DNA of 64,000 nucleotides from the NCBI GenBank assembly GCA_026261815.1, contig JAMPIT010000379.1, positions 18,464,501 to 18,528,500 of the forward strand, read 5' to 3'. The translations under genes and the position numbers were made by a program. The notes under the pieces were generated by a model. The model was not told the origin of the DNA, did no database searches, and worked only from the letters and a program-made list of their open reading frames with translations. This DNA is from Monarcha castaneiventris obscurior. Lineage: Eukaryota; Chordata; Aves; Passeriformes; Monarchidae. Below, piece after piece: positions 37,401 through 50,849 of the stretch. Position 1 is the stretch's first letter. Every line of letters starts with the position of its first letter.

Positions 37401-37988
37401 TTGGAAGAAATTTGGGTACTAATATTTTTTTACTGTATAAAAAGCTACCTAACCCTGGACCTAAATCCCATATTTCTTCCTAGGGGAAAGGTGAGTGGGT
37501 AGGTAAAAATATTCCTTTAGGTCTGCAAGTAACAAATACTAGTAGCATAACAGAGTTCTAACAATTACAAAGTCATTAAAATACTGACAATATTTTTGTG
37601 TGATTCAGACTGAGTTCCTCGTGTCTTTTCACGACTAACCTTCAAGACATACCAGTTCTGACATTATAAAATAACCCATTTGCATCAAACAATCAATGCA
37701 CAATATGAGGCATTGATGCAAATAAGGCACCATTTCAGTATTTACATCTGTTTCTTAATGAGTTTTCAAGTTTAGGATCATTTTGATATATTAATAACTT
37801 CTAATTGTAAAAATAGAAAGGGCAACATCATTCTAATTAAATTAGTAGCTAATGAATGTGCTGAAATCAATTTATGTTTGGCAGTTCAGAGAAAAGTGTT
37901 AGAAAAAAATTTGATAAGGTAACCAACCTGCAAAAAAAACAGACACCAACTTTTAATTAGCAGATTATTGTGAAGAAATAAATCTTAA
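34461..37988. other. AT-rich unique DNA, possible conserved non-coding sequence
   Basis: No gene or transposon recognised. Parts of 35380-35530 and 35850-36000 are complex, TE-free and rich in TAAT-type words that homeodomain proteins can bind. The inverted repeat AATTGAC...GTCAATT lies near 35866-35887. That they are conserved regulatory elements is a guess from appearance only. Confidence 0.3.
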
Positions 37989-38130
37989 ATCATAGAATGG
38001 TTTGGGTTGGAAGGCACTTTATAGATCATCTAGCTCCAAAACTCCTTCCATAGGCAAGGATGTCACCCATTAGCTAATGTTGCTCAGGGCCCCATCCAGC
38101 CTAGACTTGAACAATCTTCCAAGAATTGGA
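37989..38130 (-). mobile_element. CR1 LINE, short 3' tip (minus)
   Basis: ATCATAGAATGGTTTGGGTTGGAAGGCACTTTATAGATCATCTAG is the complement of the CR1 3' end and is closer to the family pattern than most copies here. It continues with GGCAAGGATGTCACCCATTAGC and GGGCCCCATCCAGCCTAGACTTGAACA, then stops at about 38130. Confidence 0.92.
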
Positions 38131-41100
38131 AGATTTCTAAATATGTCAAAAAAATTCTTTTCTGAGGAATATTTTAGAAAATATGAAAAGAGTGATGAAA
38201 ACAAATATAATAAAACTATGTGTATGATTAGAAAATTACAGTTTTAACAAGACATGTTCTATTGCAGTATTGGAAGGTATTTTCACCAGAAACTGAAGAT
38301 ACTGTAAATCTTCAGTTAGTCTAAGGCATTCAAAATAGTGAAAAGCAACCAGCCCTGTACTGTATGAAACTGCTATAATTAAGGTCTGGCATACCTCAAA
38401 CCTAGGTAGGAGTATTGTCAACAAAAGTACTAAAAGTCAAATTGTCTAAATATGGAATCCATTCAATATCCACTGGTGGTAAACAAATACTAAGAATTTA
38501 TCTTTTTTTTTTTTTTCATTAAAAATGTGCACCAAATTAATACTTTTCCTTGTGTCTGGGAAAATTGGAATTAGCAAACAGGTAAAAACTAAAGGTCTGC
38601 CTCTGAGAGATTCTCTCTATCACTGAACCTTTATTCATATAGGGCTTGGCTACTTAGGGACATGATCATGAGAGGAACAGAAATAAATACCCCCTAATAT
38701 TTTAAAACTGCAGAAGTCAGCTTTTCTTTTCCAAAAATATTTGCTGAGGCATTGGCTATTTGAAGTCTTTGACCAATTAATGGATTTCTCTCAACACCCA
38801 GGTATTTATCTGTAAAACATGTTCTGGAAATTCTTATGATCCTAGTTTATAAAGAGTTCTAACTGATATTTTACACTGCCAAAAATCAAATCATAGAAAA
38901 GTGAGGAAAGTCTCAAGGTAGTAATCATGAGATATATTATCTCTTATGAGATAATCATGGGAGTGTGAGGAACTCTGTTATTGCTAATATTTAGTAGGCT
39001 CTCTCTAAGGTTTCAAATTTGTCGTATCTACTAAAAGGGACTTTATTTGTAACTCCTGCTTTCTCTCTGAGGCATAAAGACTGACCCATCATAAACATCT
39101 ACTGTTTTGGCTACACGGTACTTTGATTTTTCATTTGTAAAAACCTGACAATATTGAACTGCTTGGATATCAGTCAAACAGTTCTAATGTTTCTGATGTT
39201 AAAAATTATAGAAAATTTCTATTGTAACTTTTTTTTTTATTTAACACATAGACATTTTATTTGATAGCCACTGTCAAATCATGGCTTTAGATATTATTGT
39301 CTCTAGAAAAATCTTCCCAAACTTCAAACATTTACAAACCTCTGAAAAATTAGCATGCACTGTGTCATAGGTGAAAAAATACTAAATGATAACAGGTGGC
39401 AAACAGTTGGATGTATGGGAACAGGGAGGAGGCAGATAATGCCCCAAAATGAACTTAGGCACTTTTGCCTAAGCTTGTCATTCATTTGCTGCAATTGGTA
39501 GGCGGTGATTGTAAACTTTGAAAACAGTTCACCTTGCAAGGTGAAGCAAAAGCAGCATGTCCTAAATCCTCCAATTAATAAAGAGACAGGAGATAGAACT
39601 GTCTGTTAGAAGACTGACCATGCATTGCACTTCTGCAGGTAGATTAGCCCAGAAAACCCATGGCCTAGGGATCAAAAAAAGGGTGCAGAAAAGGAAGAAC
39701 TGGTTGCAGCAAACAAGAAAGAAGCCTGGAACATGCAAATGGAATCTCTTGCAGGAGAAAAATTCGTGGAGTTGAGTAAGATCTTGCATTTCAGAGACAT
39801 GCATGGAGATGGACATCTTTAGTGGTGACATCTAAGACTGGAATGATGAGAAGCTTCAGAGCACAAACTGATGCAATCAGCACCTATCTTTCTGTGGGGA
39901 TGGGAAGTCAAGACCTTGGGAATATAATTGAGACAGAGTGCACTATGAAGTGTAAGACTAACAAATTGTACAACAGCTCTAATCAATTCAGTTCTTAAAT
40001 AAACCCCAGTAACTCCAGCAAGAAAGGAAATGTTCACATACGGCAATAGTAACTGAATACTCTCCTGAGTTTGTTGTTGGCCCTGTTTCTCTCACAAAGG
40101 TGCTATGGAAAAGAAGAAATGGCTTCAAGTTACTATGCAGTATTAATCAAGTTAATTAAACCAAATTTTCAGGTTATCCGAAGTTATGTATTCTTCATTT
40201 TGAGGAGGAAAACCCTTAGTATATAATCTACAGTACTGATTAACTGGTGGGCCTGTGTACCATATTTATAAAGTGCAATGTAATAGTGAAGAGCTTCAAA
40301 AATCAGGTTCTGAGGTCTCAAACTGGCCTTCTAAAATTACTGTGTATTTCTGGCTTTACTTTCTTTTGTCCAAATTTTCAGATAATTTGGTGTATCTATT
40401 TTTGACCAAAGTAGATGAAGCAACCCTACACTGAAATTCCTTAATAGTAAAACAGCTCATGACTTCTGCTCGCAGGAAGCACATTGGCTAATATTTTGAG
40501 TTATGTATATACCACATTAATGAGTGGCCACAGAAAAATCTCTATGGAAGTCAGCCTTTGTGTCCACAGAACAGAACGTGGGCAGTGCACATTCAGTAAG
40601 GTCTACTGTCGACCAACAGTAGTGAGAATACAAATGTTGACGAGGCTCGTTGCCAAGGATTGTCTTGTACACAGATAAAATGAGGCCACTGAGGGTGGTT
40701 TAAGTATGTGATCCTATCATTTGAGTCTGCAAGTTATTGCATGTATGCACAAGTTACAGAATTTTTCTAAGTTTTGAGTATTCTTCAACCTGAGCAACAT
40801 TCTTTTAACATAAGCCATGACTTTCCCGTAAATTTTGTTTGAAAAGATTTTCAGTTTCAAAATTTCATAATAGACACTTCACTGCATATTTCTGAAAGCA
40901 GCATTCATGCTTTTGTTAACACTCAGAAGTTACCACTTTACATTAAAGGAGCCTAAAATGACAGCCCTCTATGCAGTTTAGAAATTTATCTCTTTCCTGA
41001 GAATACTGGGTACCTCAGTTGTTCTTGCTTTCCTTCTGATAGATCTTCAAGTCTTTTCCATAGTAGATAAATATACTAATCTTGCTGCATCTGTGCCATC

Positions 41101-44100
41101 TGAGAAAGGTTATAATTTATTGAGTATTTATGACTTCACTCTACCTTACAACACATTCTTTTGCCAGCTCCATTGTTTTTGTAATAGCTTCCTCATCTAT
41201 CTAAATCAAAATTTTCTAGATTAACTAACTAATTTAGAAGAGTTTACCAGCTCAATTTTGACAGAAATGTGTGAAGGAAATGTGTGAGCATCTATGTAGA
41301 TGGTTTTGTCTGACAATAATCCAGAGCAGCACCTTTTCCAATGATACAGCAGCAGCAGAAGGACTGTGTTGTTCCTGGAGACTTGGACTACAAATTAAAC
41401 TAGATTCAGACCTCCCTAGACTGTGGCTATGTAGGACATTAAAATAACTTGCATTTATTGAGAAAGCTGGAATCTGAAGAGCAGCTGAGTGACCATTGCA
41501 TTTGCCTCTATCTCCCACATCTGGTCAGTGTTTTTCAAGGATGTAAGCAGTGCTTTAGATGGTTGTGTCTGCAGATCTAACATGGACAGATCCCATCTTC
41601 AGGCACAGCAGTAGGTGACAAGCCTCAAGAAAAAGGCATGCATTACAGACAGCCCGCACCATATAGTCCTCTGAGGCTGATGAGAAGAAGGTATCTTGAT
41701 GACCAGAGGTATTGCAATTCTTGAGGTTCCAAAACTTAAGCAGCTGCCTAAATTAGCTTTTGTTTATTCTGGATTCCATATGTCACCTGCTGAGTACACA
41801 AGTCTTGTCCTGAATATCAGATCCCACTAAGCTATACTGAGCTATACTTTTGAAAGGAAACCATGATAAAAACTCAAAATCCTAAGATTATATATGAGGA
41901 ATGTTATATCAGAAGTCTGCCTTTTGGCAGGTCTGGCGACTTGTCCTTCAAGAATACTTTTTATCAATACTTGGTATTTGTAGTCCTTAGGATTTTAAAC
42001 TAAATCTTAAAAAGTAGGACCAAAATAAACCTTAAATGTTGAAAAAATGTGCACACACCCAAGTGCTGTGGAAAAGTTATCATTCTGACTCATATGACTT
42101 CCACAGCTAATCCTTCTAAGGTGGTTCTGTCTGAGGTCCTTCCTTGCCTTCCATTTGCTTTAGCCAGGCACAGGAAGAGATCTGGATATGTAAAAGTGCA
42201 GCAAAATATTAATTAGGTCAAGGCAGAATAATAAGTTCTGATCCATTCAATTCAGGTCAAGTTTGACCCTTTTGTTAGATGAAGTGAAAGACTGTTAGAA
42301 GTTCTCAGGTGAGGGAAGGCTTCTGTCACTGTTATAGTGCTATAACACTAAAAGATCCTCTCCAAGATGTTAAGTCTGGGGAAGCTTCTGCAAGCGAACA
42401 GCCTATCTGGGAGGAATAGCTCCTGAAAGCAAAAAGGAAATTCAGTGTTCGTTCTCATGTAATCCTCAGCCTTCCCTGCCAAGACTTCCACTACTGTGCC
42501 CACAATCACGCCTTGTGATACTGCTACTTATAACACAAGTCACTCAACAGCCGTCAGAGGATAATTATTCTCATGTACACATGACAGATCTGAACTGGCA
42601 GCCATGACATGAAATTCACTATCTTGTGTCACTAATCCCCCAAGCAGGCCATTTCTGGCTACAGACTAATGATACTACTAAAGAAGGTGGGAAAAGGGGT
42701 TTTTATTATTATTTTCATGGTTTTCTTTCCTGAAAAACAAATTTGAACACTTGGCTTATAAACCTCTGACATCTGAGTTTATCAAATGCAAATAACACTA
42801 CTACCTCACGTGCAGGTAGGTTACTGCTTTTTTTTAAAATCTGTTTCAGTTACTGAGAAAGTGTTTATGACCATTTGTTTCTAAAGCACAGTGTCACATA
42901 GCAGTCATTCTCTTCATCAGATCAATTTGCTACTGCTCTGTGTCTTGGGTCTAATCCATGGGACTCACACACAGCTCACATGATAACACTGATATTGCAA
43001 ATATTGAAATATTTCAGATATTTTTTAACTACTTTCTTTGAAGGCCAGTCCATATACTGCCTCTATTAATCTGCCCAAAGACAAAATGATTTCTTACTGC
43101 AAAACATCAGATCACAGAGCGTATATGACATTCCAGGAGCTATACCCAGTTCTTGCAGAATTATTCTTTGAAATTTATAAAAGGAAATACAATTCTCTAA
43201 AAGTGATTTATTTCATATGTGGAATCCAGCATAAATTCCCCCCTTTTTGCCATTTATTTGGCTGGGAGATGAGTCTATTTCCTCTAGTGCTTTTTCTTCC
43301 TTCTTTTTTTAATAACACAGTTCGCATTTTTGAAACAAAAATTGCGACTTCCTATACCTCTTTTTCCATCTCTTTATGGTAATTATAGTTAATGAAACTG
43401 TTGAGTTCTACTGGGTTCCTTTTTTTTTTTTTTTTTACTTGTGTGGTCTACTGGAAAATAAGAGTTTCTGTTATGCCAAAAATGTCATTTCACTGTTTTG
43501 ATTGGTTCAGAATTATAATTTTTTTCCAGGATAATAAGAAAATTCAGCCCAAAAACATGTTAATAATTGTAGTAATAACCAAAAAAGAAAACTGCTTTAC
43601 TTCAGCATTAAAATTCATCTTCAGCTGCTTTGTTCTGTAATAACTAGGTCATCAGTTTAGGTGCTCCTGCTTAAAATGCGTTTAGCATCCATATGTATTC
43701 CCTCACCTAGAGGCTTGATATTTTTAATGAGATTATATCAAGGAATGTGAAGACTGGAGAGCGGTAACATCATTTTCGTGTGTAATTCCCAGAACTCTGA
43801 TCCATTTCAGGGAGGCAATTAAGACTGCTGACTACAATAAATGATACTAAGAGATTATGGAGGGTTTTTTTCTGCATGAATGCATAGTTTAAAAAATAAT
43901 TTAGGTTTATTTAACATAAAAAACACCTCCAGAGGGGGGATTTTTTTTTCAATTTCAATGATTGTAGGGACTATCTCTTCTGTCATTTATCTGTAAGGAT
44001 TCATGGTGTATTTTTGCAATAAAGGATAACTTTGAGATGCTTTGACAAAATATGTGTATTTTAGTTTTATATGATTTCCTTTGTGCTGCTCATTTCAAAA

Positions 44101-45520
44101 TATCTGCTTAGTACTGGAGGAATTGAGTGTCTGTGGTGTGTATTTGGGGGGGCAGGGGGGGGTGTGTGTTTATTTGTGAAGGGTTTTTTTTCACTTTATT
44201 TTTTTTCCTCGGTGGAGGCCAATAATCTGAAGTAGCATTTAGATCAAAAGCTTCATGGGGATTAACCCTTGTCTTGTTACTGCTGACCACAAAAACTACA
44301 TACAGAAGAATACAGAAGAATTGCTAAAAACAAATACACTGGAATCAAAAGTTTGTTGTCTTGAAGAGTTAATTCTGGCAGAGAGGTGACCTTTATCCCT
44401 ACGTACTCACTCATTTTTTTTTTTTATCAAACCTCTCCAAAGGGACTCATCATATGCGGGGCTCTATGAAGAGAAAAAGAAGAGCATTGTCCTTATCACC
44501 TCCTTCCAGAAAGTGGCAGAGTAATAGGACTTTGTAAGGCGAAATGAAGCCCAGTCTGATGGCTGCTGATTAAAAATTGACTCTGCCACATCAAAGAAGA
44601 GTTGAAGGTGAAAATGATGATCACTTCCCTCTCCCAGGGACCCTGCACCATTTCTTTTATTCAACCTTGAAAGGTTCTTTCTGAATAAGATAATATCCCT
44701 CGAGTCCATTCTGGCTAGGCGGCATGGGAAAATGTAGATCAGTATGCCTATTCTCTATGAAAAAATGGGATTTTGTTAATGACATAGCACTCTAAAGTGA
44801 TGGCTTGTATATGGTAAATGCTGAGAAATTAATTATAAAATGCCTCTTAGACTATAGATCAAATTAATTGCTAGTATACATCTACTAAAAAGACCACTGT
44901 AAACTCAAACTGCCTTGTTGCTGGAGATTTCTGTATTTCAAATACACTCTATCCTGCACTGTCTTTTTTGTTTTCACTTATTTTATAACAAAATTTTTAG
45001 TAGAGGTGCCATCAGTGAAATAATATCATTGAGATATAAAATTTTATGATGGGACTAATGCATGTGAATATCTTTTTTCTGATATATACATATATACATC
45101 GAGAAAGAGACTGTCGCACAGGTATATGAACTATGCAGAGAGTATGTAGGCAGGGAGAATAAAAAAATGCAAGTATACGCACACATGAATGCTCAGAAAG
45201 ATACGTAGCTGTGATATAGTGCATTATACTTTATTTCCCCTAGTTAATGTGTCTGGCAGGCAGAGGTAGAAAATTTACAGAGAAGATTATGTGAAAAACA
45301 TTCCTCTCTATTTTAGGTTTTGGTTTTATACCTTATGCCAGCAATTCTAGAGAAATGCAAACCTTTTAATTCAGGGCACCAACTGTTCATGCATATATCT
45401 AAGTAGACCAACAGGCTGCTCAAGAGACAGTACAGCATCCCAAAATACATAGTTTGAATAACAGAAGCAAGAAAGGGCTTCCATGAAAAAGAACTTGTAC
45501 AAAAAACAATTTTACACATA
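38131..45520. other. AT-rich unique DNA, no gene recognised
   Basis: No transposon recognised. Open frames up to 114 codons (43038-43382, plus) have no family resemblance. A short patch at 40560-40640 is richer in CpG than its surroundings. G-rich runs lie at 44146-44162. Confidence 0.5.
44146..44162 (+). repeat. G7-CA-G8 run
   Basis: Two long guanine runs separated by CA on the plus strand, followed by GTGTGTG. By splitting each run into two triplets it can satisfy the four-run G-quadruplex rule. Confidence 0.85.
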
Positions 45521-45522
45521 TG

Positions 45523-45544
45523 CCCACCCCTCCCCCCCCACCCC
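45523..45544 (-). other. Predicted G-quadruplex motif, single-base spacers
   Basis: The plus strand reads CCC-A-CCCC-T-CCCCCCCC-A-CCCC, so the minus strand has four guanine runs (4, 8, 4 and 3 G) separated by single bases. Such short loops favour stable quadruplexes in vitro. No promoter or gene is recognisable beside it. Confidence 0.85.
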
Positions 45545-47562
45545 TGCACTTCCCACTGGTCTGCTGCTCTTGAGGATCCACAGAAAATGAGTAGAAGTAA
45601 TGCTTCAGACTGAAAAGAGTATGTTAAAACCTGGAAAAAAGTAGAAAAATGTAGTCCACACATAAGAAAGGGTTCATCCCATGACTGGCAATGCCCACTA
45701 TTTTCGTGTATACCTAATTATCTACACCTAAGTGTATCTATCTGTCAAATACATTAAAAAAAAAAAAATCTGCAATAGGATAATGCATAGATTGAATGCT
45801 ATAACTTGTAAAAGCTTTACTGTATGTATGTTTGACATGTATGAATTACACAGTAAAACATAAGTTATTTATTCGTGCTGATGAATGACACAAATATCAT
45901 CCTGTTGAGATTGGTGCAATTAGAACAAACAAGTGATTATGTCAGAACAATGGAAATAACATGGTAATGACATCAAAACAGTGAGAATAGCAATAACACC
46001 CTCCCCTCATCACTGTCATCTGTGTCTTCTGCTTTCTTAGAAGAAAAGATTTTACTAATACATTGCTTGCTCAGTATTTCTGCTTATTTTTCCTGCTGTA
46101 ACTACCCAGTAACCTCTTGAATAAAAGGTGAAATGTATAAAAAAAAATTAAAATGTTTTTTACTTTCTTTTTCTGGTGGGCTTTATTACAGAGTATATCC
46201 AGTTTGAACAATGCAGAAAATCAAGTACAGTGGAGAGAATTAATGATCAAGAGATTGTTTATTACAAATTAAATTTGCTGTACAAAGATAATGATTTTTA
46301 CCTTAGTGAGTTCCCAATGTTTTAATAATCTTTGTTGTAATGAATATGAGCTCATAGTCTTAAAAATTCCTTTTCCCCCTTACTAATTTAATCAACATTT
46401 TAAAATGTTCAGAAGTCCCAATCACCTAGGGCTACATTATTAGCATGGTACTTACTTTAAACAGCTTCTTTAAAATGATTGAAGAAAACAATTTATACAA
46501 ATGTTACCTTTAATAAGAAGCGAAAAGCAAGCATAGCTTGTTTGCCTCATTAAGGCCAACTTTTGATTCTGAATCTTTATAAATTGAATGTATATCATGC
46601 AGTTCAACAGTCTCTGTCATGTACATGTGAGCCCTACTAATGCTAATGTGGAAGTTGCATGCCTATATTAGGGGAGAAGAGAGAACCCTATCTATGAGTT
46701 ATTTATAAAAGCAACAGATATTTAATAAGGCATGTGTTAGATCAATAAAGAAGTAAAAAATTTTGTCGGGTTATTATGTTTCTATTACATGGCTGCGTGT
46801 AGTAGTTCCAAAACGTGGTTTTGCTTAATGACTGTGTCTATGTGTGTGAGCAACTTGATGAGGCCTGGGTTATATAAGATCTGTGGATTTACAAGGGCGC
46901 ATGCAGCCTTCTTTGTCACTGGCAATGTAAGAGATAATGTTGATAGATGCACTGAAAAATCTTTTAAGATATCAGCTGGCAGGACTACTTTTTAAATTCA
47001 AGCTTGTTTAAATATAGGCAGTGAAGCAATCTTCTCAAGGTATCAGATGGGAACATTTCAAAAGCCCGATTGTTATAGATGTATACGTGGCCATATAGAA
47101 CTGTTTATTTAAATAAGTTGAATAGTAAGAATAAAATAATTGAAGGAGGAATTATGACAAAGTAAAAAATTTTAAATAACCTCTGGCATACCTTTGCCAA
47201 TTCTTATGTTTTAGGTGTAAGGGCATTTTGCTCATACTGGACTACTGCTGCTTTTGAATAAATTTTCAGTCCACAGTATGCAATCTTCGAAGAGATAAAG
47301 TCATTCAGCACTTTCCAGAATCAGATCTATTTTCAGGAAGAAAGTTATTCAATATCCGTGTACAGGAAAGTTTATATTCCTGTATAATTAATCCCTTGAG
47401 CTCTGAGGTACTGAGTTGATTTTATTTCTGAGAAGGAGGTAGCCCCCATACTCTCTCGCTTTGGGCGTTTTCCTTCCTGGAAAATATATATTGCAAATGT
47501 TTCTTTTGAAAATGTATACAAACCACATAAAATTTCAGGCTACCTGAGGTTTTATATTGAAG
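45545..47562. other. AT-rich unique DNA, nothing recognised
   Basis: No gene or transposon seen. The stretches at 45880-45990 and 46195-46310 are complex and free of repeats; conservation cannot be judged here. Confidence 0.5.
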
Positions 47563-47680
47563 ATTTTCCTGGTTTTGATTGGGATAGAGTTAATTTTCTT
47601 CTTAGTAGCTGGTGCAATGTTGTGTTTTGGATTCAAAATGCAATAAAAATACAGTTACAAGGTTTTGACACAATTTCAAA
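47563..47680 (+). mobile_element. LTR 5'-end fragment, avian ERV type
   Basis: GGTTTTGATTGGGATAGAG followed by TTAATTTTCTTCTTAGTAGC and TGGTGCAATGTTGTGTTTTGG matches, from memory, the start of an LTR family common in bird genomes. After about 47680 the resemblance is lost, so this is a truncated fragment. No family name is assigned. Confidence 0.6.
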
Positions 47681-47809
47681 TTTAGTGGGAAGGTTCTATT
47701 TTTAGTGGCCATGGGTTTAGCTATTAGAAAGGCAGCATGTGCTTCTCTTTTACAGGACATGAACCTACAAATATGGCAGCTCCCTGTATCTAAGCAGCGA
47801 CTGATACAC

Positions 47810-47919
47810 TGGAAAATGCTGCATTTGCCCCTCAGGCTGTTAAAGAAACAACCCAGTGAACCTTTGGAAAATGCTGCATTTGCCCCTCAGGCTGTTAAAG
47901 AAACAACCCAGTGAACCTT
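47810..47919. repeat. Perfect 55-bp tandem duplication
   Basis: Two copies of a 55-bp unit (47810-47864 and 47865-47919) are identical at every base, beginning TGGAAAATGCTGCATTTG and ending CCCAGTGAACCTT. A third start (TGG) follows and then diverges. Identity over 55 bp in non-repetitive sequence implies a recent event compared with the decayed transposons nearby. The length is not a multiple of three. Confidence 0.97.
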
Positions 47920-48014
47920 TGGTAATTTCCTTTCTAAATAAACCAATTGTTTTCAAGGAAATGGGAGCCTAAGTTTTCCAACTGGTTTTATTTTAATTAC
48001 CATATCTGTTTTAG

Positions 48015-48115
48015 GAATCCATCATCATTCATCTTGTTTCATCAACATTACACCACAGCACATTGAGCCACCCACCATATTCCTTCCTCTTCATGCTCTC
48101 TTCCTTCACTCCAAG
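48015..48115 (+). other. Weak candidate exon (101 bp)
   Basis: A T-rich stretch ending CTGTTTTAG precedes it, and CTCCAAG|GTAAGCAG, a strong 5' splice site, follows. Two of the three frames are open across the segment, neither giving a peptide I recognise. It could be an exon of a non-coding RNA, a coding exon or chance. Confidence 0.22.
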
Positions 48116-50849
48116 GTAAGCAGAAGTCAAAAATGAGAAGTGAGACAAGCTGAGCCAATGTCTAAGATGTTAAACAGAAGTTGTTTAATGAGCCAGCAAA
48201 ACCGGAGTCTACCGGATGATTGGACCCTTGGGAAACTTGCAAACATATGAAGGGTTAATATTTAAATAGACTACAGAAGTTCAGTGTGTATAACATTATA
48301 TGTTATATAACACAGCAGATTTGCAGGCTCTGCTTCCTTGCAGTTTCATTACATTTGTCTGCCAAGTAGCTTGTCATCCTTATTTCATCATCAATCATTA
48401 ATTTGCATTTTATTTCACTTTTCCCAAATTTTAAAATTAAATTTGGTTATTTACTGAAATAATTCTAGATTAAAATTTATTTAATTCACAGACTATCTTG
48501 GTCTCAAGTTCAAAAAAATTGCTGCTAAATAATGTTTTCTTTAAGCACTACTTTGTGCTAGGGAGTGGTGAGGTTGTTAAGAGTTTCACAGCTTTTTATA
48601 AACACAAGCAAATGTTTGTACTGTCTGACAGCACTACGACATCTGCAATACAGACACAGTGGGTGAGTTAGGTGCCTACAACAATACCTTGGTGTGTACC
48701 TGTAAGAGCTTTCTTGGTTTGTTGACTTGTCTATCTGATCATGAGACTGGCACAGACTGTGGAAAGTGTATGTTCCTGAGCATGTACCTCTATGGCCATT
48801 TATGGAATATTTTTGTTGAGGATGGGGAAGAAAGATTAGAGGAAGAGCTTTATGAAACAGAGGAAACTGCTACAGATGTTCATATACACTGCATATGCCT
48901 GAACAGAGTGGAAAAAAATTAAAAATAAAATCAGATGTTTAGATATTTTGATTGACTATAGAGAGCAGGGAGGAGTTTAGGTATTTTTTTTCCACTTGTA
49001 CTTTTACATTTATGTTTTAATTTTGTTACAAAATTTTACTAAATTAGATATAACTAAATGATTAGCTGAATTAGGAAGCTATAACCAACATTATGTGAAA
49101 TATAGCAGGAAATAGAACATCAGTAGAATCAGTTCTAGGCTGGTAAAATCAATTTATATGTGACATTAAAATATACACAACTCTCAACTAAAGCTGTACA
49201 AGTAGAGTTTTGTTTTGGTTTTCCACAAGATGAACAATTATGTTGGTTTCTTTACTGCTATCAAGTGATCTTCTATGTGCATACAGATCATTTACAGTTA
49301 TCAGATTTAATATAGTTTGGATCTCAAATGTGGACTAGGCAAAAGCTCAAGTTTGGTACTCATCTCTCTAAGACAGCTTTGTGTATGCATGCTGGAAAAT
49401 CGCAAAGGTCTGTGTCTTACAGCACACAGCTACAACACAGCTGTCTCACAACAAGGCTAGAACACTTCTGCCTGTCTGTGGGAATCAGTTGTTGCCATCT
49501 CCTGAAACCATAATGGGGAGGACTGTGCTGTGTTACAGATGTCTCAGCTGTCTTCATTAGAGGTTGGAACTGTGTCTCAGGAAAGCTTTGGAATAACCAT
49601 ATTGCAGAAGAAGAAAACTGCCTCCCCCCCACCTCCCCTTCTTGTCTCTCACAGATCACTGTGTACAATGCAAATTGTTTCTATCTGCCCTTCTCTCAAT
49701 CAGCCACAGACTACTGTAAAAAATGCAACTATATTTGCAGATTTACTTTGGAAAAAATGTCTGCCTTTAAGAGATTATTGTTGTTGTTGGTTTCGCGTTG
49801 TTGTGGGTTTTTCTTTTCTGAGTGTGGGCTCCTGTCCCTTGAAGTTGCAACTCTTTTTCAAGGCCAATTTTGAATTAATCTCCCTATTTTCAAAAGCAGT
49901 CCACTTTTAATTTCAGAGTAAGGATATTCAGTCCAGACAGATAATCCATGCTGTAACAAAATGTTTTGAAAGTATAAAAAAGATGGTGAAAATAAACTTT
50001 CTATAGCCATCATTTTTACCATAAAATGTGTTCTTTAATAAATAATTTGCTGTCATGTGGTTTCACCCTTACATAACAAATTTGTGAGCAAGGACCCCAT
50101 GCCAGGCAGACATAGCCATAAAAGCTGTGTCTAAACTTGTCGGTATTGTGTTTTCCAGCTTGGTTCCACTGTTCACCCAGGCAGCCTGCACAGCACTGAA
50201 TACTGTGAATGCATTTAATTACAATCTGACATGTGTATTCCTGAGAAACAAAAGGCTGTGAACTGAGGGTGATGATTAACTGTTCTACCAGATAATTGCT
50301 TAAACTACTACTTATACTATGCTGCATTATCTCTTTTGAACAAAGTGATTATTGGCCCTTTGTGTAGCGATTATACAATGTAAGTGCAATCTTGCTGTTT
50401 TAAATGTTGGAGTTTATGTTTTATGTACTTATATTTGTAATGAGGGGTGCAACTTCAGATTTTCTAAGGATTATTCTCACAACTGAAAAAAAAAAAGGAA
50501 TAAAAGCATGCCTCAATTTCTCAGATTGGTCCCAGATTAAAACTTCTTTAAGGGACTTAATGTCACCAGAAAGGGTGAAATCCTCTGTTTCTGAGGAGAT
50601 CCATTGGTAGGCAAATACTGTAAAGTCCAGGAAAATTCCAGTAAAACAGGTAGCGTAAAACAAAGAGGGAGGAGAACGTACAGAAAGCAAATGGTTTTAT
50701 GAATACTGGGGATGGAGGGGAAGGGGGAAGGATGTAAAGAAAGAGTGCAAAAAGTGCAAAAACAGCAACAGCTTTGTGTCTTCAAAGTAATTAAAATATA
50801 ATTGCAATTGAAGAGGGGATTGACCCCCCCCCCCCACCTCTCCCAGAAT
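48116..50849. other. AT-rich unique DNA, nothing recognised
   Basis: Open frames up to 126 codons (49530-49910, plus) lack any family resemblance or splice support. A run of twelve C at 50824-50835 sits just before the next CR1 copy. Confidence 0.5.

Noticed and set aside
43038..43382. 114-codon plus-strand frame
   Set aside because: No recognisable family and AT-driven composition; consistent with chance.
49530..49910. 126-codon plus-strand frame
   Set aside because: No domain or family resemblance, low-complexity Pro and Phe/Val stretches, no splice support; length is within chance expectation for this window.
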